NCBI GenBank assembly: GCA_964407665.1
Contig: CAYOWK010000006.1
Span: 1-64,000 of the forward strand
DNA from: CAYOWK01 sp964407665
GTDB taxonomy: Bacteria; Pseudomonadota; Alphaproteobacteria; Caulobacterales; Hyphomonadaceae
Direction: 5' to 3'
Length of the DNA stretch: 64,000 bases
Numbering within the stretch: position 1 is the first letter of the stretch; every line of letters begins with the position of its first letter. Below, piece after piece: positions 26,657 through 35,487 of the stretch. The notes under the pieces were generated by a model. The model made no database searches. It worked only from the letters and a program-made list of their open reading frames with translations, and was not told the DNA's origin. Made by a program: the position numbers and the translations under genes.

Positions 26657-27330
26657 TGCGTATCCGTGTCCTTCCTGCCGCCCTCGCCTTCTCCGCATGT
26701 GCGCACGCTGAGCCTGATGCATCGCGTCCGGATTTTGTCGACGTAGCGTCGGTTGTGCCGGGCCTTGTTGTGGAGATGCGCTATCACGGGGCGGAGAACT
26801 TTATCGGGCGTCCGATCGCTGGTTATGAAGCGCCGGTGTGCCTGCTTTCGCGACCGGCGGCTGCGGCGTTGGCGGCTGCGCAGACGAGGCTTGCTGGCTT
26901 CGGGCTTGGCCTGAAGGTTTTCGACTGCTACCGGCCGGCGCGAGCTGTCGCGGACTTTGCAGCCTGGGCGCGCGATCCTGCCGACCAGACGCGCAAGGCG
27001 GACTACTATCAGAACGTCGACAAGTCGAAGCTGTTCGAGCTCGGCTACATCGCCGAGCGATCGGGACACTCGCGCGGGTCGACGCTGGACGTGACGCTTG
27101 TCGATCTTGCGACGCGTGCAGAGATCGACATGGGATCGGGCTACGACCTGTTCGATACGCTGTCGTGGCCTTCAGATCCCCGCCCCACACCGCAGCAGCG
27201 CGCCGGCCGCGCCCTGTTGCAATCGATCATGGGCGAGGCAGGCTTCCGGCCGCTGACGGAAGAGTGGTGGCACTTCACGCTCAACGGCGAGCCGTATCCG
27301 GATACGTATTTCGACGCGCCGGTGAGGTAG
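26656..27330 (+). CDS. D-alanyl-D-alanine dipeptidase-like protein (VanX/DdpX family)
   Basis: Zinc dipeptidase of the peptidoglycan-active M15D type, 224 residues from the ATG at 26656. A short hydrophobic N-terminus (RIRVLPAALAFSACAHA) implies export; Cys in FSAC might be lipidated, though the box is weak. The metal site is SGHSRGSTLDVTL and the base/His is in EEWWHFTL. DdpX-type enzymes recycle D-Ala-D-Ala in the periplasm; vancomycin-resistance use is not implied. The partnership with sir2 is by overlap only. Confidence 0.9.
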   Translation: MRIRVLPAALAFSACAHAEPDASRPDFVDVASVVPGLVVEMRYHGAENFIGRPIAGYEAPVCLLSRPAAAALAAAQTRLAGFGLGLKVFDCYRPARAVADFAAWARDPADQTRKADYYQNVDKSKLFELGYIAERSGHSRGSTLDVTLVDLATRAEIDMGSGYDLFDTLSWPSDPRPTPQQRAGRALLQSIMGEAGFRPLTEEWWHFTLNGEPYPDTYFDAPVR

Positions 27331-27380
27331 CTTTCGGGGCAAGGCTGTGATCGGGCCGCCTCTCCTGCTATTCTCACCCA

Positions 27381-27941
27381 ATGTGCCACTTCATCACCAT
27401 GACCGTGAATGGGCCGATTGCAGCCCTAGACTCTGCACTCATTGCGGCTGACCGCAGGGCGATCCCGCTTCGCAATGACTCCATTCAGGGCCTGCTCGTC
27501 GCCGGTGAGCAGCAGATCTTCGCACAGTCCAAGACATGCGACTGCGGCACAGTCCTGGGCTCGCGCTGGAGCGAAGGCGACGAGGAACCAGCCAACGAAG
27601 AAGCGGAACACCGCGCCAAACTTGCACGCCGGGGCTGGTCGAGCGCCAAGATTGAACGATCGATGGATGAGTGGCGCAAGATCAAGGCCCGTCCGAAGCC
27701 TTCACGCGGGCCAGATCATGGCTTGCCCTACTGGGCGGAGATCGTCCGCAGCACGCTCGCGCAGCCCGGCGTGGCCTCGGTTGGTGTGCTCGTTCACGGC
27801 TACTCAGGCACACTCGAAACGGAAGCGTTTACCTGTTCCCGACGAGACGTGTTCCGTACTCCAGACGTCGAGGCCGCACTTGCCGGGATGAGCGAAGACG
27901 AGCTTCTGGTCTTTCACAGCCGCAGGAATACCGATTGTTGA
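27381..27941 (+). CDS. Conserved protein of unknown function (MCHFIT N-terminus)
   Basis: A 186-residue soluble protein with no recognised domain. It begins MCHFITMTVNG, so Cys 2 could become N-terminal after Met removal, as in Ntn-type or SRAP proteins, but no other family residues support that. A second cysteine pair, KTCDCGT, sits near residue 53. The middle is charged and helical (NEEAEHRAKLARRGWSSAKIERSMDEW), and the C-terminus has mixed strands (SVGVLVHGYSGTLETEAF). Codon use is like the neighbours. Ribosome site is weak. Confidence 0.6.
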   Translation: MCHFITMTVNGPIAALDSALIAADRRAIPLRNDSIQGLLVAGEQQIFAQSKTCDCGTVLGSRWSEGDEEPANEEAEHRAKLARRGWSSAKIERSMDEWRKIKARPKPSRGPDHGLPYWAEIVRSTLAQPGVASVGVLVHGYSGTLETEAFTCSRRDVFRTPDVEAALAGMSEDELLVFHSRRNTDC

Positions 27942-27950
27942 ACGCACGGC

Positions 27951-28790
27951 TCAGGCGACCGCCGCGTCGAACTCGGCTTTCCAGCTTTCGACCAGGGCGC
28001 GGTTGTCCTGGTCCCAGGGATGGAAACCGGGGCGGAACCAGGAGAGGTAGATTTTCCAGCCGCGCTGGAACAGGCCCGGCTCGGTCCAGAGGTAGCGGTT
28101 GACGGCCTTGAGGGCTGCCTTCGGCTCGTAGCCGTCAGCTTCGAGGAGGCGGGCCGCGTACCTGCCGATGTTGCGCGTGAACAGGAAGGTGATGATCGCC
28201 ATCGCCACGCAGCGGCGCATGTAGCGCTGGACCGGCGACCAGCCTTTCGTGACTTCGAGGTAGACGTCGTAGGCGACGGCCTTGTGCTCGGTCTCCTCCA
28301 TGGCGTGCCAGCGCCACATCCGCTCGATGCCGGGCTCAACGCCCTTGAAGAGGTCGCGCTGGGCGGCGAACAGGTCCGCCAGCATGGCGGTGAAGTGCTC
28401 CAGCGCGATGGTGGACAGGAGCATGCCCATCGGGCCGCGATCGCGCGACTCCTTGATGCGTCCCCGGATCTCGCCGAGGACGCTGGCGACCGGATACTTC
28501 TGCGTGTCGATCAGCTCGTTGAGGAGGTGGTGCTCGCGCGAGTGGATCGCTTCCTGGCGGATGAAATCGCGCACGTCGTCGAGCAGCTTGCCCTGCAGCT
28601 GGGGCCGGTAATGCTTCACCGCGTCCATGAAGAGACGCTCGCCATCCGGGAAGGTCAGCGACAGAGCGTTGAACACGGCGGTCGCAACCGGGTCGCCGCC
28701 CATCCAGTGCGTGTTGCGGGCGGCTTCCAGATCGAAATGGATGTCGCGGGGGTGGAGAACAACATCGTCGGGCGTGCGCTTGGCGGTCAT
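27951..28790 (-). CDS. Predicted metal-dependent hydrolase (PF10118, ferritin-like)
   Basis: A 279-residue helical protein. Spaced acid/His motifs (RQEAIHSREHHLLNEL, IALEHFTAMLADLF, HAMEETEHKAVAYDVY) resemble a diiron four-helix bundle. It belongs to the uncharacterised family annotated as metal-dependent hydrolases, members of which often sit beside TetR regulators or lipid genes. Two hydrophobic stretches (MRRCVAMAIITFLF) suggest membrane contact. Divergent from a TetR regulator 71 bases away, a likely target. Confidence 0.82.
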   Translation of the reverse strand: MTAKRTPDDVVLHPRDIHFDLEAARNTHWMGGDPVATAVFNALSLTFPDGERLFMDAVKHYRPQLQGKLLDDVRDFIRQEAIHSREHHLLNELIDTQKYPVASVLGEIRGRIKESRDRGPMGMLLSTIALEHFTAMLADLFAAQRDLFKGVEPGIERMWRWHAMEETEHKAVAYDVYLEVTKGWSPVQRYMRRCVAMAIITFLFTRNIGRYAARLLEADGYEPKAALKAVNRYLWTEPGLFQRGWKIYLSWFRPGFHPWDQDNRALVESWKAEFDAAVA

Positions 28791-28861
28791 GACGCGGTTC
28801 CTGTTCGGGAATGGCCGTTATAGCTTCGTCTCATGGATACATATCGCCGTTACCGACAAAA

Positions 28862-29479
28862 ATGTCAATAGCTCGTCCGCCAGTGGATCGGCCCGTGAAA
28901 ACCCGCGTCCGCCGGTCGCCGGAGGCGTCGCGCGAGAACATCCTGGCGGCGGCGGAAGCCCTGCTGACGGAGACGGGGCCGCAGGCCCTGAAGCTGGCGG
29001 ATGTCGCCTCGGGCGCCGGCGTCGCCAATGCGACGGTGCTGCACCATTTCGGCTCCATCGACGGCGTACAGGCGGCGCTGATGGACCGGATGATCGCGCA
29101 GCTGGCCGCCAGCGTGCTGGAGGCGGGCGAGCACGAGGCGGACCCTGATGCGGCGCGCGTGGCGGCCACGCGGCGCCTGTTCGACGCCTTCGAGACGCGC
29201 GGGACAGCACGCCTTGCCGCCTGGCTGGTGCTGACCGACGAAGCCAGCCGGCTGACCATGGTGCGCCAGGCTGTGCAGTCGGTGGTGGCGACGCGGATGA
29301 AACCCTCCGGGCTCAGCCAGGAGGAGGCGGAGGATCTGGTGCTGCTGAGCGTGGTGCTGGCGATGGGCGTGGGGCTGTTCGGTCGGCCGCTCGGGGCGCT
29401 GATCGGCAAGCCCGAGGAGCGGGCGCGCGATCTGGCGCTGGAGTTCCTGCTGGGGCTGAAGGAAGAGCGGGGCGTGTAG
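28862..29479 (+). CDS. TetR family transcriptional regulator
   Basis: A 205-residue repressor. The N-terminal helix-turn-helix is KLADVASGAGVANATVLHHFGSIDGVQAAL (residues 42-71), the classic TetR shape. The C-terminal ligand domain is Ala/Leu-rich and ends LALEFLLGLKEERG. I use the Met at 28862; an in-frame ATG 17 codons upstream overlaps the promoter region. It faces the PF10118 gene and probably controls the shared 71-base gap. The ligand is unknown. Confidence 0.88.
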   Translation: MSIARPPVDRPVKTRVRRSPEASRENILAAAEALLTETGPQALKLADVASGAGVANATVLHHFGSIDGVQAALMDRMIAQLAASVLEAGEHEADPDAARVAATRRLFDAFETRGTARLAAWLVLTDEASRLTMVRQAVQSVVATRMKPSGLSQEEAEDLVLLSVVLAMGVGLFGRPLGALIGKPEERARDLALEFLLGLKEERGV

Positions 29480-29525
29480 GACGGTTGAGGGTTCCGGCGT
29501 GCGGGCATGGGGGGGGCTCGATCGG

Positions 29526-29660
29526 CGCCTCATGGTGAGCGGCGGCTGATCGTTCACTGGGTCATAGGCGCTGTTGGTATCGTGAACCTTCTGCCGGTGA
29601 GCCCCGCCCTCGTGGTTCGACGGACGGCGTGCTTTCGCACGCCTGCTCACCATGAGGGCT
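29526..29660. repeat. Inverted repeat pair with TCATGGTGAGC arms
   Basis: CTCATGGTGAGC (about 29530-29541) and GCTCACCATGAG (about 29645-29656) are perfect complements about 105 bases apart, just before composite repeat copy B. It may be an outer extension of that element. Confidence 0.55.
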
Positions 29661-29703
29661 CTCTTTTGATGTGTGATGTGAAGCAGACATTTTTCTCCGT
29701 TCG

Positions 29704-30064
29704 GACCGGCCTTCGCCGTCCGTGATGCTGTCGTCTCCCTCCTGAAGGCAGGAGGCCGGGGCACGTGGAAACGCGCCTTCTTGTATAAGCTGCCAGCGTT
29801 GCCGCTGGCCGGTGCGTGGTCCCACGCGCCCCGCAGCCGTTTGTCAGCCCGGTACGGGGCGGGGGACTTTGAGCCCGGGGCTGCCTGTCAGGCGACCCTC
29901 GGGGTTTGGTCCCGTCCCGTATTCCCGAGCCGCGCGCGCTGGATGGTCCGCCCATCCAGGGTTCTCCGATTTCCCGTGCCCGGAGTCAGTCGCGCCGACC
30001 GGCGCCTGTCGTCCTTTGGATTCGGAGCTCCTCGAACCCTCCCATGACAGGCGCGAGGTGAATG
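29704..30064 (+). repeat. Composite intergenic repeat, copy B
   Basis: Second copy. The 130-base leading block runs 29704-29832, with hairpins CCTCCTG-aagg-CAGGAGG and GCCAGC-gttgcc-GCTGGC. A middle part (CGACCGGCGCCTGTCGT near 29996) and the trailing block CGAACCCTCCCATGACAGG-CGCGAGG (about 30033-30059) are shared with copy A almost base for base. The whole 29480-30383 gap holds this repeat and the inverted pair before it; I see nothing else, and 30065-30383 has no supported gene. Confidence 0.75.
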
Positions 30065-30383
30065 TACACCGGCTCTTTATCCTCCGGATTGCGGCAGGGC
30101 TGGCCGCACGGCAAGCCGGACCCAAACAACCCAATCGCTGCGCAATCGCCAACCTCATTCTTTCAGGTCGCGGTGCGCCTTCGGCGCTGTATCTGCGGCG
30201 CCTTTTCGAGGCTTTCGGTGGACGTGCCCGTGATGGACCGTCAACGGACGCGCGCGCATCCTGTCACGATCCTGCGCCCCGTTGCCGCCGAATCCAGACA
30301 GCTTGGGCCAACGTGCTTCAGAGTTTCATCGGCTTCCAGCCCGCAGCATCAAATCCGGTGTGCCGCAATTCGGGCTGCCTGGA

Positions 30384-30830
30384 TCACGCCTTGAGCTCTG
30401 GCTGACTCAGCATGCGGAGCCGTGGCTTGTGGCGGGCGCGGTAGATGAAGCGCGCCCATGCGGCATAGATCGGGGTCGCCAGCCCGGCTTCGATCTCGAT
30501 GGCGTCGGTCAGCCGGCACCCGCCGCCATGAGGCGCTACCTGCAGCGTGTGCGCCCACCGCGTTACTCCCATGCCCCGTTCGGAGGATATCAGGCGCATA
30601 GCCACGTCGTCGCACTCCACAACCTCCATGCGGTAGGGCTGGCTGGGCAGGACGCCGAACAGTGAGGTGCGCACCTCCACCACCTGTCCGGTATAGGTCC
30701 GGCCTTTCGGCAGGCCGTCGAAGCGCGCAAACCCTGACATCACCTCCGCAAGCGCGGCGTAGTCCGTCACAAGATTCCAAAGTCGAGCAGGTGGGACGTC
30801 ATAGTCGTGAACGACTATTACGGTCTGCAT
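30384..30830 (-). CDS. SRPBCC (START-like) family protein
   Basis: A 148-residue protein of the ligand-binding polyketide-cyclase/START fold. It starts QTVIVVHDYDVPPARLWNLVTDY, the usual first strand plus helices, and ends in a long Arg-rich helix (ARFIYRARHKPRLRML). The pocket ligand is unknown. It stands alone between repeat copy B and the ABC exporter gene. Confidence 0.8.
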   Translation of the reverse strand: MQTVIVVHDYDVPPARLWNLVTDYAALAEVMSGFARFDGLPKGRTYTGQVVEVRTSLFGVLPSQPYRMEVVECDDVAMRLISSERGMGVTRWAHTLQVAPHGGGCRLTDAIEIEAGLATPIYAAWARFIYRARHKPRLRMLSQPELKA

Positions 30831-30977
30831 GGCGGGCGCCTCCGGCCAGATTGCACCATGGAGGGACAGGACAGCCTCCCATCTGGAATTGCAATCCAGA
30901 TCCGAGCGCTCCCGGGCGAATCGGGTTCGCCAACGAGCGGCAGGCTGCGCAACCCGCTGTCGCTTCTGCGGATCCAG

Positions 30978-32813
30978 CTACCCCGCCGTGAACTGCATCT
31001 CGGCCAGCTTGGCGTAGAGGCCGCCGCGTTCGACGAGCGCGTCGTGCGTGCCCTGCTCCACCACGCGGCCGGCTTCCATCACCACGATGCGGTCGGCGCG
31101 TCTCACCGTGGCGAGGCGGTGGGCGATGACGAAGGTAGTGCGGCCCTGGCTGGCCTCCTCCAGCGCCCTCTGCACCAGACGTTCGTTGGCGGCGTCGAGC
31201 GCGGAGGTCGCTTCGTCCAGCAGCATCACCGGCGCGCCGCGCACCAGCGCGCGGGCGATGGCGACGCGCTGGCGCTCGCCGCCCGAGAGCTGGCGGCCCT
31301 TGGCGCCGACTTCGGCGGCAAGACCGCCGCGCGGCTCAAGGAAGGCCAGCGCCTCGGCGCGCTTGAGCGCCTCGCGGACTTCATCGTCTGTGGCGCCCGT
31401 CCGCCCGAAGCGGACATTCCCCGCCGCATCGCCGGAAAAGATCGGCGCTTCCTGCGGCACGTAGGAAAAGCGCGCGCGCCAGTCGGCGGGATCGACGTCG
31501 CGGGCGTCCATGCCGTCGAGCCGGACCTCGCCCGTGGAGGGATCGAAGAAGCGCAGCAGCAGGCGGAAGACCGTGGACTTGCCCGCGCCGGACGGGCCGA
31601 CCAGAGCCACGAGTTCGCCCGGCCGCGCCTCCAGCGTGATGTTCGACAGCGAGGGCAGATCGGCGCCGGGATAGGCGAAGGAGACGTTCTCCAGCTGCAC
31701 ATGGCCTTTCACCTCGGTGGGCATGACCTTCGGCTGGACGGGGGCTGCGATATCAGGTTGCTGGTTGAGGATCTCGATGGCGCGCTGGGCGGCGCCCGAG
31801 GCTCGCATCGCGTCGCCGAAGACTTCGGCCACAGTGGCGAAACCGCCAACGCCGAACACAGCGAGCAGCACGTACTGGATGAAGGCGCCGGTCGACATCG
31901 CGCCCGACATGACCGAGTTGGCGCCGAGCCAGATCACGCCCGCCACGCCGCAAAACACCATCGAGATGATGATGGCCGTCAGCAGAGCCCGCATGTTGAT
32001 ACGCGCGAGCGCCGCCTTGAATGCCCGCTCCACCGAGTTGCGGAAGCGCCCTTCGCGCTCGCGCTCCATCCCATAGGCCTGGACGAGATCGATGGCGTCG
32101 AGCGTTTCGGTGGCTTCGGAAGCTGCGTCCGCGATCCGGTCCTGTGCGTTGACCGACAGCTTTCTCACGCGTCGGCCGATGGCCATCACGGGGAAGATGA
32201 TCAGCGGCATCAGGATGAACAGCACCAGCGTCAGCTGCCACGATGTGATCGCCATCAGGATGAGCGCGCCGACGCTGGTGACAGTGGAGCGCACCGCCAT
32301 CGAAAAGGTGGAGCCGAAGAAGGTCTCCAGCAGCGTGACATCCGCCGTAAGGCGGGAGACCGCCTCGCCGGTCTTGAGGCGGGAGAAGTAGGCGGGGGAG
32401 AGCGTCAGCAGGCGGGCGTAGACGTCGGCGCGCAGGTCCGCCGCCAGCCGCTCGCCGAAGCGGGAGAAGAAGTAGAACCGGATCGCCGAGAACAGGCCCA
32501 GCGCCACCGCCAGGACCATGATGGCGAAGAAGCCGGCGTTCACCGCGTCCGGGTTGGCGGTCTCGAAGCCGCCGTCGACAAGCCAGCGCGCGGGGAAGGT
32601 GATGCCGAGATTCAGCGCGGCCGCGAGAAACAGGAACACGATGGCCGCAACAGCCGTACCTTGCTGGCGCCGGACATAGGGCATCAGCGCCAGCAGGGGT
32701 TTCAGGGACTTGCCCTTCTCGCGCTCAGGCCCGCTCTCGCCCCAGCGCTGGGCGCCGACCGACCGGTCGAAATGCGCATCCTGGGGGGCGGGCTGGCCGC
32801 TTCCATCGCTCAT
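30978..32813 (-). CDS. ABC exporter, fused permease and ATPase (MsbA-like)
   Basis: A 611-residue half-transporter that would act as a homodimer in the inner membrane. Residues 45-320 contain six transmembrane helices (TAVAAIVFLFLAAALNLG onward). The ATPase domain shows Walker A GPSGAGKST, the Q-loop PQEAPIFSGD, signature LSGGERQRVAIARAL, Walker B VMLLDEATSALD and the switch His in VIAHRLATV. The subfamily resembles lipid/drug exporters. A cytosolic N-terminal extension of 40 residues is charged. Divergent from rpmE, a neighbourhood found in related genomes. Substrate unknown. Confidence 0.9.
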   Translation of the reverse strand: MSDGSGQPAPQDAHFDRSVGAQRWGESGPEREKGKSLKPLLALMPYVRRQQGTAVAAIVFLFLAAALNLGITFPARWLVDGGFETANPDAVNAGFFAIMVLAVALGLFSAIRFYFFSRFGERLAADLRADVYARLLTLSPAYFSRLKTGEAVSRLTADVTLLETFFGSTFSMAVRSTVTSVGALILMAITSWQLTLVLFILMPLIIFPVMAIGRRVRKLSVNAQDRIADAASEATETLDAIDLVQAYGMEREREGRFRNSVERAFKAALARINMRALLTAIIISMVFCGVAGVIWLGANSVMSGAMSTGAFIQYVLLAVFGVGGFATVAEVFGDAMRASGAAQRAIEILNQQPDIAAPVQPKVMPTEVKGHVQLENVSFAYPGADLPSLSNITLEARPGELVALVGPSGAGKSTVFRLLLRFFDPSTGEVRLDGMDARDVDPADWRARFSYVPQEAPIFSGDAAGNVRFGRTGATDDEVREALKRAEALAFLEPRGGLAAEVGAKGRQLSGGERQRVAIARALVRGAPVMLLDEATSALDAANERLVQRALEEASQGRTTFVIAHRLATVRRADRIVVMEAGRVVEQGTHDALVERGGLYAKLAEMQFTAG

Positions 32814-33042
32814 GGCGGTGCTTCCTCTCGCTGGGACTCAGCGCTACCTGCCGGGTGTAGGGTGAGTTTCGACCGGACAGAAGGCGTTAGCCCGCTACTC
32901 ACGTAGATGGGAAGCCCGCCGGCGGCGAACCCTTACCCTTCGCGATTCGGGCGGATTGCAATGGCCTGCCGGATCGTATATGAGCCGCGCTCCCTATTTT
33001 AAGCCGCCTTCACATGGGCCGGCCCGCCGGAGCTTGAAAGCC

Positions 33043-33264
33043 ATGAAATCAGAAGGTCATCCCGACTACCACTTCATCACCGTGACGATGACGGACGGCT
33101 CGGTCTACAAGACCCGTTCGACGTACGGCAAAGCGGGCGACAACCTCGCGCTCGACATCGACCCGAAAACGCACCCGGCCTGGACCGGCAACACCAACGC
33201 CAACCTTGACCGTGGCGGCCGCGTGTCGCGCTTCAAGGACAAGTTCCGCGGCTTCGTCAAATAG
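33043..33264 (+). CDS. rpmE: 50S ribosomal protein L31
   Basis: A 73-residue large-subunit protein (MKSEGHPDYHFITVTMTDG ... RFKDKFRGFVK). It has no cysteines, so it is the zinc-independent form usual in alphaproteobacteria. The Met at 33043 is chosen over an in-frame upstream Met that lacks L31 similarity. It is transcribed alone and ends in a strong intrinsic terminator. About 230 bases separate it from the divergent ABC gene. Confidence 0.96.
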   Translation: MKSEGHPDYHFITVTMTDGSVYKTRSTYGKAGDNLALDIDPKTHPAWTGNTNANLDRGGRVSRFKDKFRGFVK

Positions 33265-33288
33265 GCTGCTGCGAACTGCAGACATTCA

Positions 33289-33318
33289 AAAGCCCGCCTC
33301 CTTCGAGGCGGGCTTTTT
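33289..33318 (+). terminator. Rho-independent terminator of rpmE
   Basis: AAAGCCCGCCTC (33289-33300), loop CTTC, GAGGCGGGCTTT (33305-33316), then more T. A near-ideal stem and U-run, 24 bases past the rpmE stop. The A-run on the left makes it usable for rcdA from the other side too. Confidence 0.92.
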
Positions 33319-33339
33319 TGTTGGTCTGAAACCCTGAAG

Positions 33340-33888
33340 CTACCGGTTCCGCCAGATCGCCAGCGGATCGAACGCGCCGGATTCGGCGGCCGAGCGGATG
33401 CGGTCGAGGTGGCGGGTGACGGCGTTTTCCTTCGGCGACGGCGGATCGGTGTAGAGCGCCACGTCGAGGCGCCAGACGCGTTCGTACAGGGCGCGCGAGC
33501 GGTCAACGAGGCTAAGGAGGTCCGCCGGCATCATCTGGCGGTCCAACGGATGGGTGTCGCCGGGCGCGGCAAGGCGATACTTCTCGTCGCCGGCTTCTTC
33601 CACGGTCATGTCGTCTTCGCGGATGGCGCGCTGCACGACCAGCCAGGAGGCCGACTGCATCAGGCGGGTCGTCACTTCCATGCTTTCGGCGGCATAGACC
33701 AGCGCCAGTTCGCGGCCGAGATCGCGAGAGGCCGTGCGGCCGGGGCCGTCCAGATAGGCGGCAGCCTGCTCAACGAGGCCCATGCCTTCGCGGAACAGGC
33801 GGTCAAACACCTCCGAGCCGGCGAATTCCTTCACCCGCGCCTTCCAGTGACCGCTGACCACGTCCGTATTCAAGATAGCGTCCCGCAT
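33340..33888 (-). CDS. rcdA: RcdA, regulator of CtrA degradation (DUF1465)
   Basis: A 182-residue cell-cycle adaptor. In Caulobacter, RcdA bound to CpdR-primed ClpXP recruits PopA and other adaptors so that CtrA and other proteins are degraded at the G1-S step. The family core is clear: DRLFREGMGLVEQAAAYLDGPGR (residues 29-51), YAAESMEVTTRLMQSASWLVVQRAIRE, YERVWRLD. Convergent with rpmE. The organism therefore probably has the CtrA/ClpXP cycle circuit, though ctrA, cpdR and popA are not in the window. Confidence 0.92.
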   Translation of the reverse strand: MRDAILNTDVVSGHWKARVKEFAGSEVFDRLFREGMGLVEQAAAYLDGPGRTASRDLGRELALVYAAESMEVTTRLMQSASWLVVQRAIREDDMTVEEAGDEKYRLAAPGDTHPLDRQMMPADLLSLVDRSRALYERVWRLDVALYTDPPSPKENAVTRHLDRIRSAAESGAFDPLAIWRNR

Positions 33889-33977
33889 CGACTCCCCGAT
33901 TCAGACGGCCAGACAAGGCACAGGCGGAGCCACTGTCCACCCTGAACCTTGCGATAGGCTTAGCACGACGAAAAGCT

Positions 33978-33995
33978 GCGTTACCGGGATAACGC
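33978..33995. repeat. Palindrome upstream of rcdA
   Basis: GCGTTA-ccggga-TAACGC, 6-bp arms, 90 bases before the rcdA start. It may be an operator. It does not match the CtrA box TTAA-N7-TTAA. Confidence 0.45.
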
Positions 33996-34052
33996 ACAAA
34001 ATGGCTCTTCAGCTCTCGCATCCAGCAAGAAGCGCGCCGCGCGGGCCTGGGG

Positions 34053-34241
34053 TCAGTCTTCGGCGGGCGGCGACCTGAAGAACGCGGCGTCGGCGGCCTT
34101 CCGGGAGGCTTCCTTGCGCGCGATCATCGCCTCGCAGGCCGAAATCTGCTCTTTCAGGCCGGAAATCCGCTCGCGCAGCTCCTCGATCGACATGTCATCG
34201 AGCGCGCGCGCCGGTTTCAGCCGGGGGTCTTCCTCGAACAT
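34053..34241 (-). CDS. DUF1192 small protein
   Basis: A 62-residue coiled-coil-like protein starting MFEEDPRLKPARALDDMSIEEL, with heptad-style ISGLKEQISACEAMIARKEAS. DUF1192 is a short alphaproteobacterial family without known function, often encoded beside an oxidoreductase or near rcdA as here. I start at MFEED; the 21-residue extension is not conserved in type. Divergent from the quinone oxidoreductase gene. Confidence 0.85.
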   Translation of the reverse strand: MFEEDPRLKPARALDDMSIEELRERISGLKEQISACEAMIARKEASRKAADAAFFRSPPAED

Positions 34242-34338
34242 GGGGACGCGCCTCCTGATCCTGTGACCGCTTGATCCTTGACCGGCCCCTGCAGCCGCGC
34301 CCAAACACTGAGCCGATTATAGACGACGGAGACGATCG

Positions 34339-35322
34339 ATGTCCAAGGCCACCATGAAGGCTGTCCTGGCTGAAAAGGGGCAATCGCTCCGCCTCGCGGA
34401 CATCGACCGGCCAGAGCCCGGCCCCGGCCAGGTGCTGATCCGGGTCTGCGCTGCCGGGGTGAACCGCCCTGACCTCATCCAGCGTTCGGGCAACTATCCG
34501 CCCCCGCCCGGCGCCCCCGACACGATGGGCCTTGAGGTATCGGGCTGGATCGACACTGTTGGCGAAGGCGTAACCGCCTGGCGCGGCGGCGAGGCCGTGG
34601 TCGCCCTGATCGGCGGCGGCGGATACGCCGAATACGCTTTGGCTCCGGCCGGTTCGGTTCTCGCGGCGCCGCCTTCCCTGCCGCTCACCCATGCTGCGGG
34701 CCTGCCGGAAACCGTCTTCACGGTCTGGAACAACGTGTTCGACATCGGCCGCCTGCAGCCGGGGGAGACGGTTCTGGTCCATGGCGGCGCGTCCGGGATC
34801 GGCACGACCGCCCTGCAGATGATCAAGGCCTGGGGCGCAACGGCCTATGCCACCGCCGGGACGGACGAAAAGGTGAAGCTCTGCGAGGAGCTGGGCGCGA
34901 AGCGCGGCATCAACTACCGCACCGAGGACTTCGAGGCGGTGATGAAGGCCGAGGGCGGCGTGGATGTCGTGCTCGACATGGTGGGAGCGCCGTATTTCTC
35001 GAAGAACCTGAACATTCTCAAGGATCTGGGCCGTCTGGTCTATATCGCCTTCCTGCAGGGCGCGAAGGCGGAGGGTGACATCAGCCGCATCATGATGAAG
35101 CGCCTGACCATCACCGGCTCCACGCTGCGCATCCGGACCGACGAGTACAAGGCGAAGCTGGCGGCCTCGGTGGAGCGTCATGTCTGGCCGTGGATCGCCA
35201 GCGGCCAGTTCAAGCCGCTGATTGAAGAGGTTTTTCCGGCCTCGCAGGCCGAACAGGCCCATCTGGCGATGGACGGAGGCGCTCACGCAGGCAAGATTAT
35301 CCTGTCGTTTGCGGAAAGCTGA
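34339..35322 (+). CDS. NAD(P)H quinone oxidoreductase, zeta-crystallin/PIG3 type
   Basis: A 327-residue zinc-free MDR-family enzyme. The N-domain has CAAGVNRPDLIQRSGNYPPPPGAP and the GLEVSGWIDTVG strand, typical of PIG3. The nucleotide fold is VLVHGGASGIGTTALQMIKAWGA, followed by CEELGAKRGINYR and VVLDMVGA. It reduces small quinones with NADPH in characterised relatives. No partner gene is adjacent, and trcR follows 165 bases downstream with its own promoter. Confidence 0.9.
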   Translation: MSKATMKAVLAEKGQSLRLADIDRPEPGPGQVLIRVCAAGVNRPDLIQRSGNYPPPPGAPDTMGLEVSGWIDTVGEGVTAWRGGEAVVALIGGGGYAEYALAPAGSVLAAPPSLPLTHAAGLPETVFTVWNNVFDIGRLQPGETVLVHGGASGIGTTALQMIKAWGATAYATAGTDEKVKLCEELGAKRGINYRTEDFEAVMKAEGGVDVVLDMVGAPYFSKNLNILKDLGRLVYIAFLQGAKAEGDISRIMMKRLTITGSTLRIRTDEYKAKLAASVERHVWPWIASGQFKPLIEEVFPASQAEQAHLAMDGGAHAGKIILSFAES

Positions 35323-35375
35323 CCGGTTTACCGCTGAATCTGCGCCCGCAAGGCAACGAATGGCGTCATTGCGAA

Positions 35376-35404
35376 TTCACAAAGTCGCAAAAGCGCACTA
35401 TATC
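35376..35404 (+). promoter_or_regulatory. Promoter candidate for trcR leader
   Basis: TTCACA (35376-35381), a 17-base spacer and TATATC (35399-35404). This predicts a transcript start near 35411, so the mRNA leader would be about 75 bases and include both hairpins that follow. Confidence 0.45.
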
Positions 35405-35423
35405 GGGCGCGCTCAGGACTACC

Positions 35424-35470
35424 CAATCTCACAGATTGACGAACAGCCCGGCCCTAAGCGCCGGGCTTTT
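35424..35470 (+). promoter_or_regulatory. Tandem hairpins in trcR leader, the second terminator-like
   Basis: Hairpin 1 is CAATCT-cac-AGATTG (35424-35438). Hairpin 2 is AGCCCGGC (35445-35452), loop CCTAAGC, GCCGGGCT (35460-35467), then a T4 run. The second has the form of an intrinsic terminator only 18 bases before the trcR ATG, so it could be an attenuator, a ribosome-access switch, or the end of a small RNA of about 60 nt. Possible readings differ; the structure is seen directly. Confidence 0.6.
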
Positions 35471-35487
35471 GCGTATGAGGAACGGAC

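Noticed and set aside
26656..26720. Lipoprotein signal in the VanX-like protein
   Set aside because: FSAC is a weak box with no Leu at -3; I keep it as a plain export signal possibility.
29781..30405. Open frames inside repeat copy B as genes
   Set aside because: They shift frame between copies and the repeats have non-coding stem-loops; the shared peptide-like words come from shared DNA.
33978..33995. Palindrome near rcdA as a CtrA site
   Set aside because: It has TTAC...TAAC, not TTAA-N7-TTAA, and is 90 bases from the start; I list it only as a palindrome.
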